A stretch of 64,000 bases of DNA. Source: Bin5 sp965200615 (lineage in GTDB: Bacteria; Chloroflexota; Anaerolineae; Caldilineales; Caldilineaceae). The DNA lies in contig OZ241377.1 of the NCBI GenBank assembly GCA_965200615.1, positions 1,488,001 to 1,552,000 on the forward strand, given 5' to 3'. Below are positions 63,206 to 64,000 of this stretch, piece by piece (position 1 is the stretch's first letter; every line of letters starts with the position of its first letter). The notes beneath the pieces are model-generated. The model saw nothing but the letters and a program-made list of their open reading frames with translations, did no database searches and was not told the origin of the DNA. The position numbers and the translations under genes were made by a program.

Positions 63206-64000
63206 TCAACCCGTTCGCGCAAGAAGCCACTTCACGAGCAACAGAATGGCGAACGCGGTCGCCATAAGGACAACGGACAGGGCCAAGGCAACGTCAAGAT
63301 CCAGTTCGAAGCCGATATAGATGGCCAGCGGCATCGTCTGCGTGCGTCCGGGATAGTTGCCGGCAAAAAGAATGGTGGCGCCGAAATCACCGAGAGCCCT
63401 CGCCCAGGTCATCACCAGCCCGCCCAGCAAGGAGGCGCGAGCGAGGGGGGCCGTTACGAAGCGGAAGATCTGCCGGCCGTCGGCCCCGTCCAAGGCCGCG
63501 GCCTCTTCCAGCTCGACCGCACTGCGGCTGAGGCCGCCGATAGCCGCGCGGATGTAGTAGGGAGAAGCGACAAAAAGTTGCGCGAGAATGACCGCCAGCG
63601 AAGTAAAGGCGATTTCGATTCCCGTCACTGACAGCCCCTGCCCCAGCATCCCCCTCCGGCCAAACGCCATCAGCAGGGCCAGCCCGGCAACAGCGGGGGG
63701 CAGGACGGTGGGCAGATCGATGAGCGTGTCCAGCGCCCGGCGTCCTCGAAACTGCCGCCGGGTCATCAGCACCGCCAGAGGCGTGCCCAGCAGGACCGTC
63801 AGAAGCGTCGCAGTCGCCGATGTCCATAGGCTCAAGACGATAGCCCGGCGAGCGACAGGCTGGGCCAGATGTGTGCTGATGTCGGTCAACTCCGTGCGCC
63901 AGATCAGTGCCAGAAGAGGAAGAGTCAGGAACAAGATCATGGGCACGGCTGACCAGAAGAGCGCGAGGCCCGGTCGCGTGAGGCGCCTGGAGGAGCGCTG
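63206..64000 (-). CDS. modB: Molybdate ABC transporter permease, 5' end outside the window
   Basis: The permease ends at 63206, and its frame runs open through 64000, so the start is beyond the window. Visible parts include about five membrane segments, ATLLTVLLGTPLAVLMTRRQ, PTVLPPAVAGLALLMAFGRR and the ATPase-docking loop EEAAALDGADGRQIFRFVTAP. FGATILFAGNYPGRTQTMP is typical of ModB. Sulfate/thiosulfate permeases are related, but this length and the ending favour molybdate or tungstate. Confidence 0.88.
   Translation of the reverse strand, partial: QRSSRRLTRPGLALFWSAVPMILFLTLPLLALIWRTELTDISTHLAQPVARRAIVLSLWTSATATLLTVLLGTPLAVLMTRRQFRGRRALDTLIDLPTVLPPAVAGLALLMAFGRRGMLGQGLSVTGIEIAFTSLAVILAQLFVASPYYIRAAIGGLSRSAVELEEAAALDGADGRQIFRFVTAPLARASLLGGLVMTWARALGDFGATILFAGNYPGRTQTMPLAIYIGFELDLDVALALSVVLMATAFAILLLVKWLLARTG

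Overview
The window is GC-rich bacterial chromosome. It most resembles a Chloroflexota genome of the Anaerolineae/Caldilineae type. This is inferred from the mix of Tat-lipoprotein sugar-binding proteins, lipoproteins with SH3 domains, a Gram-positive type SOS box, a CIRCE/HrcA heat-shock system and the housekeeping gene order. No 16S rRNA is present, so the assignment is tentative.

Layout. 1-526 is a truncated IS5-type insertion sequence. 885-4179 is a compact plus-strand catabolic cluster: two tandem RraA-like aldolases, a metal-dependent amidohydrolase and a Rieske ferredoxin. 4310-9610 is an accessory patch that looks less GC-rich. It holds an overlapping pair of unknown genes, an Xre-type repressor with its own operator and an unknown 325-residue partner, a PD-(D/E)XK nuclease-like gene, and a small gene split by a second kind of IS. 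9729-14585 (minus) is a sulfatase next to a sugar ABC importer without an ATPase. 14977-18835 has two GNATs, a dynamin-like GTPase and a Nudix hydrolase. 19204-25004 is uvrA followed by two paralogous secreted proteins, one with four SH3 repeats. Next come tRNA-Arg(TCG), a truncated-fusion MazG, two glycosyltransferase-type genes, a 43-residue membrane protein, an EamA exporter and a diaminopimelate decarboxylase.

33284-37949 carries recA, tgt, uppP and a phosphate-binding-like lipoprotein. 38466-48074 is the translation/transcription operon nusA-rnpM-[IS]-infB-rbfA-nrnA-truB-ribF. It lacks rimP, and an 868-bp IS sits between rnpM and infB. 48146-51587 has an unusual SH3/cytochrome c/beta-propeller lipoprotein and a GT1 glycosyltransferase. 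51610-58790 is all minus strand: sbcC, sbcD, a YvlD-type membrane protein, a GNAT, grpE and hrcA, with a CIRCE element and a strong promoter. The rest holds a polyprenyl-phosphate sugar transferase, a GT2 glycosyltransferase, ftcD and a partial molybdate permease.

Regulation visible in the sequence: matching GAAC-N4-GTTC SOS boxes in front of both uvrA and recA; CIRCE in front of hrcA; an operator overlapping the promoter of a probably leaderless Xre gene; and a promoter plus attenuator-like hairpin in the nusA leader. The most unusual observations are the frameshifted transposases. One uses a canonical A6G slippery site, and the other has a 7-bp duplication shared by both copies. Other unusual features are the truncated methylase-MazG fusion, the SH3 paralogue pair, the heme/propeller fusion, and the accessory pairs at 4310-6689.
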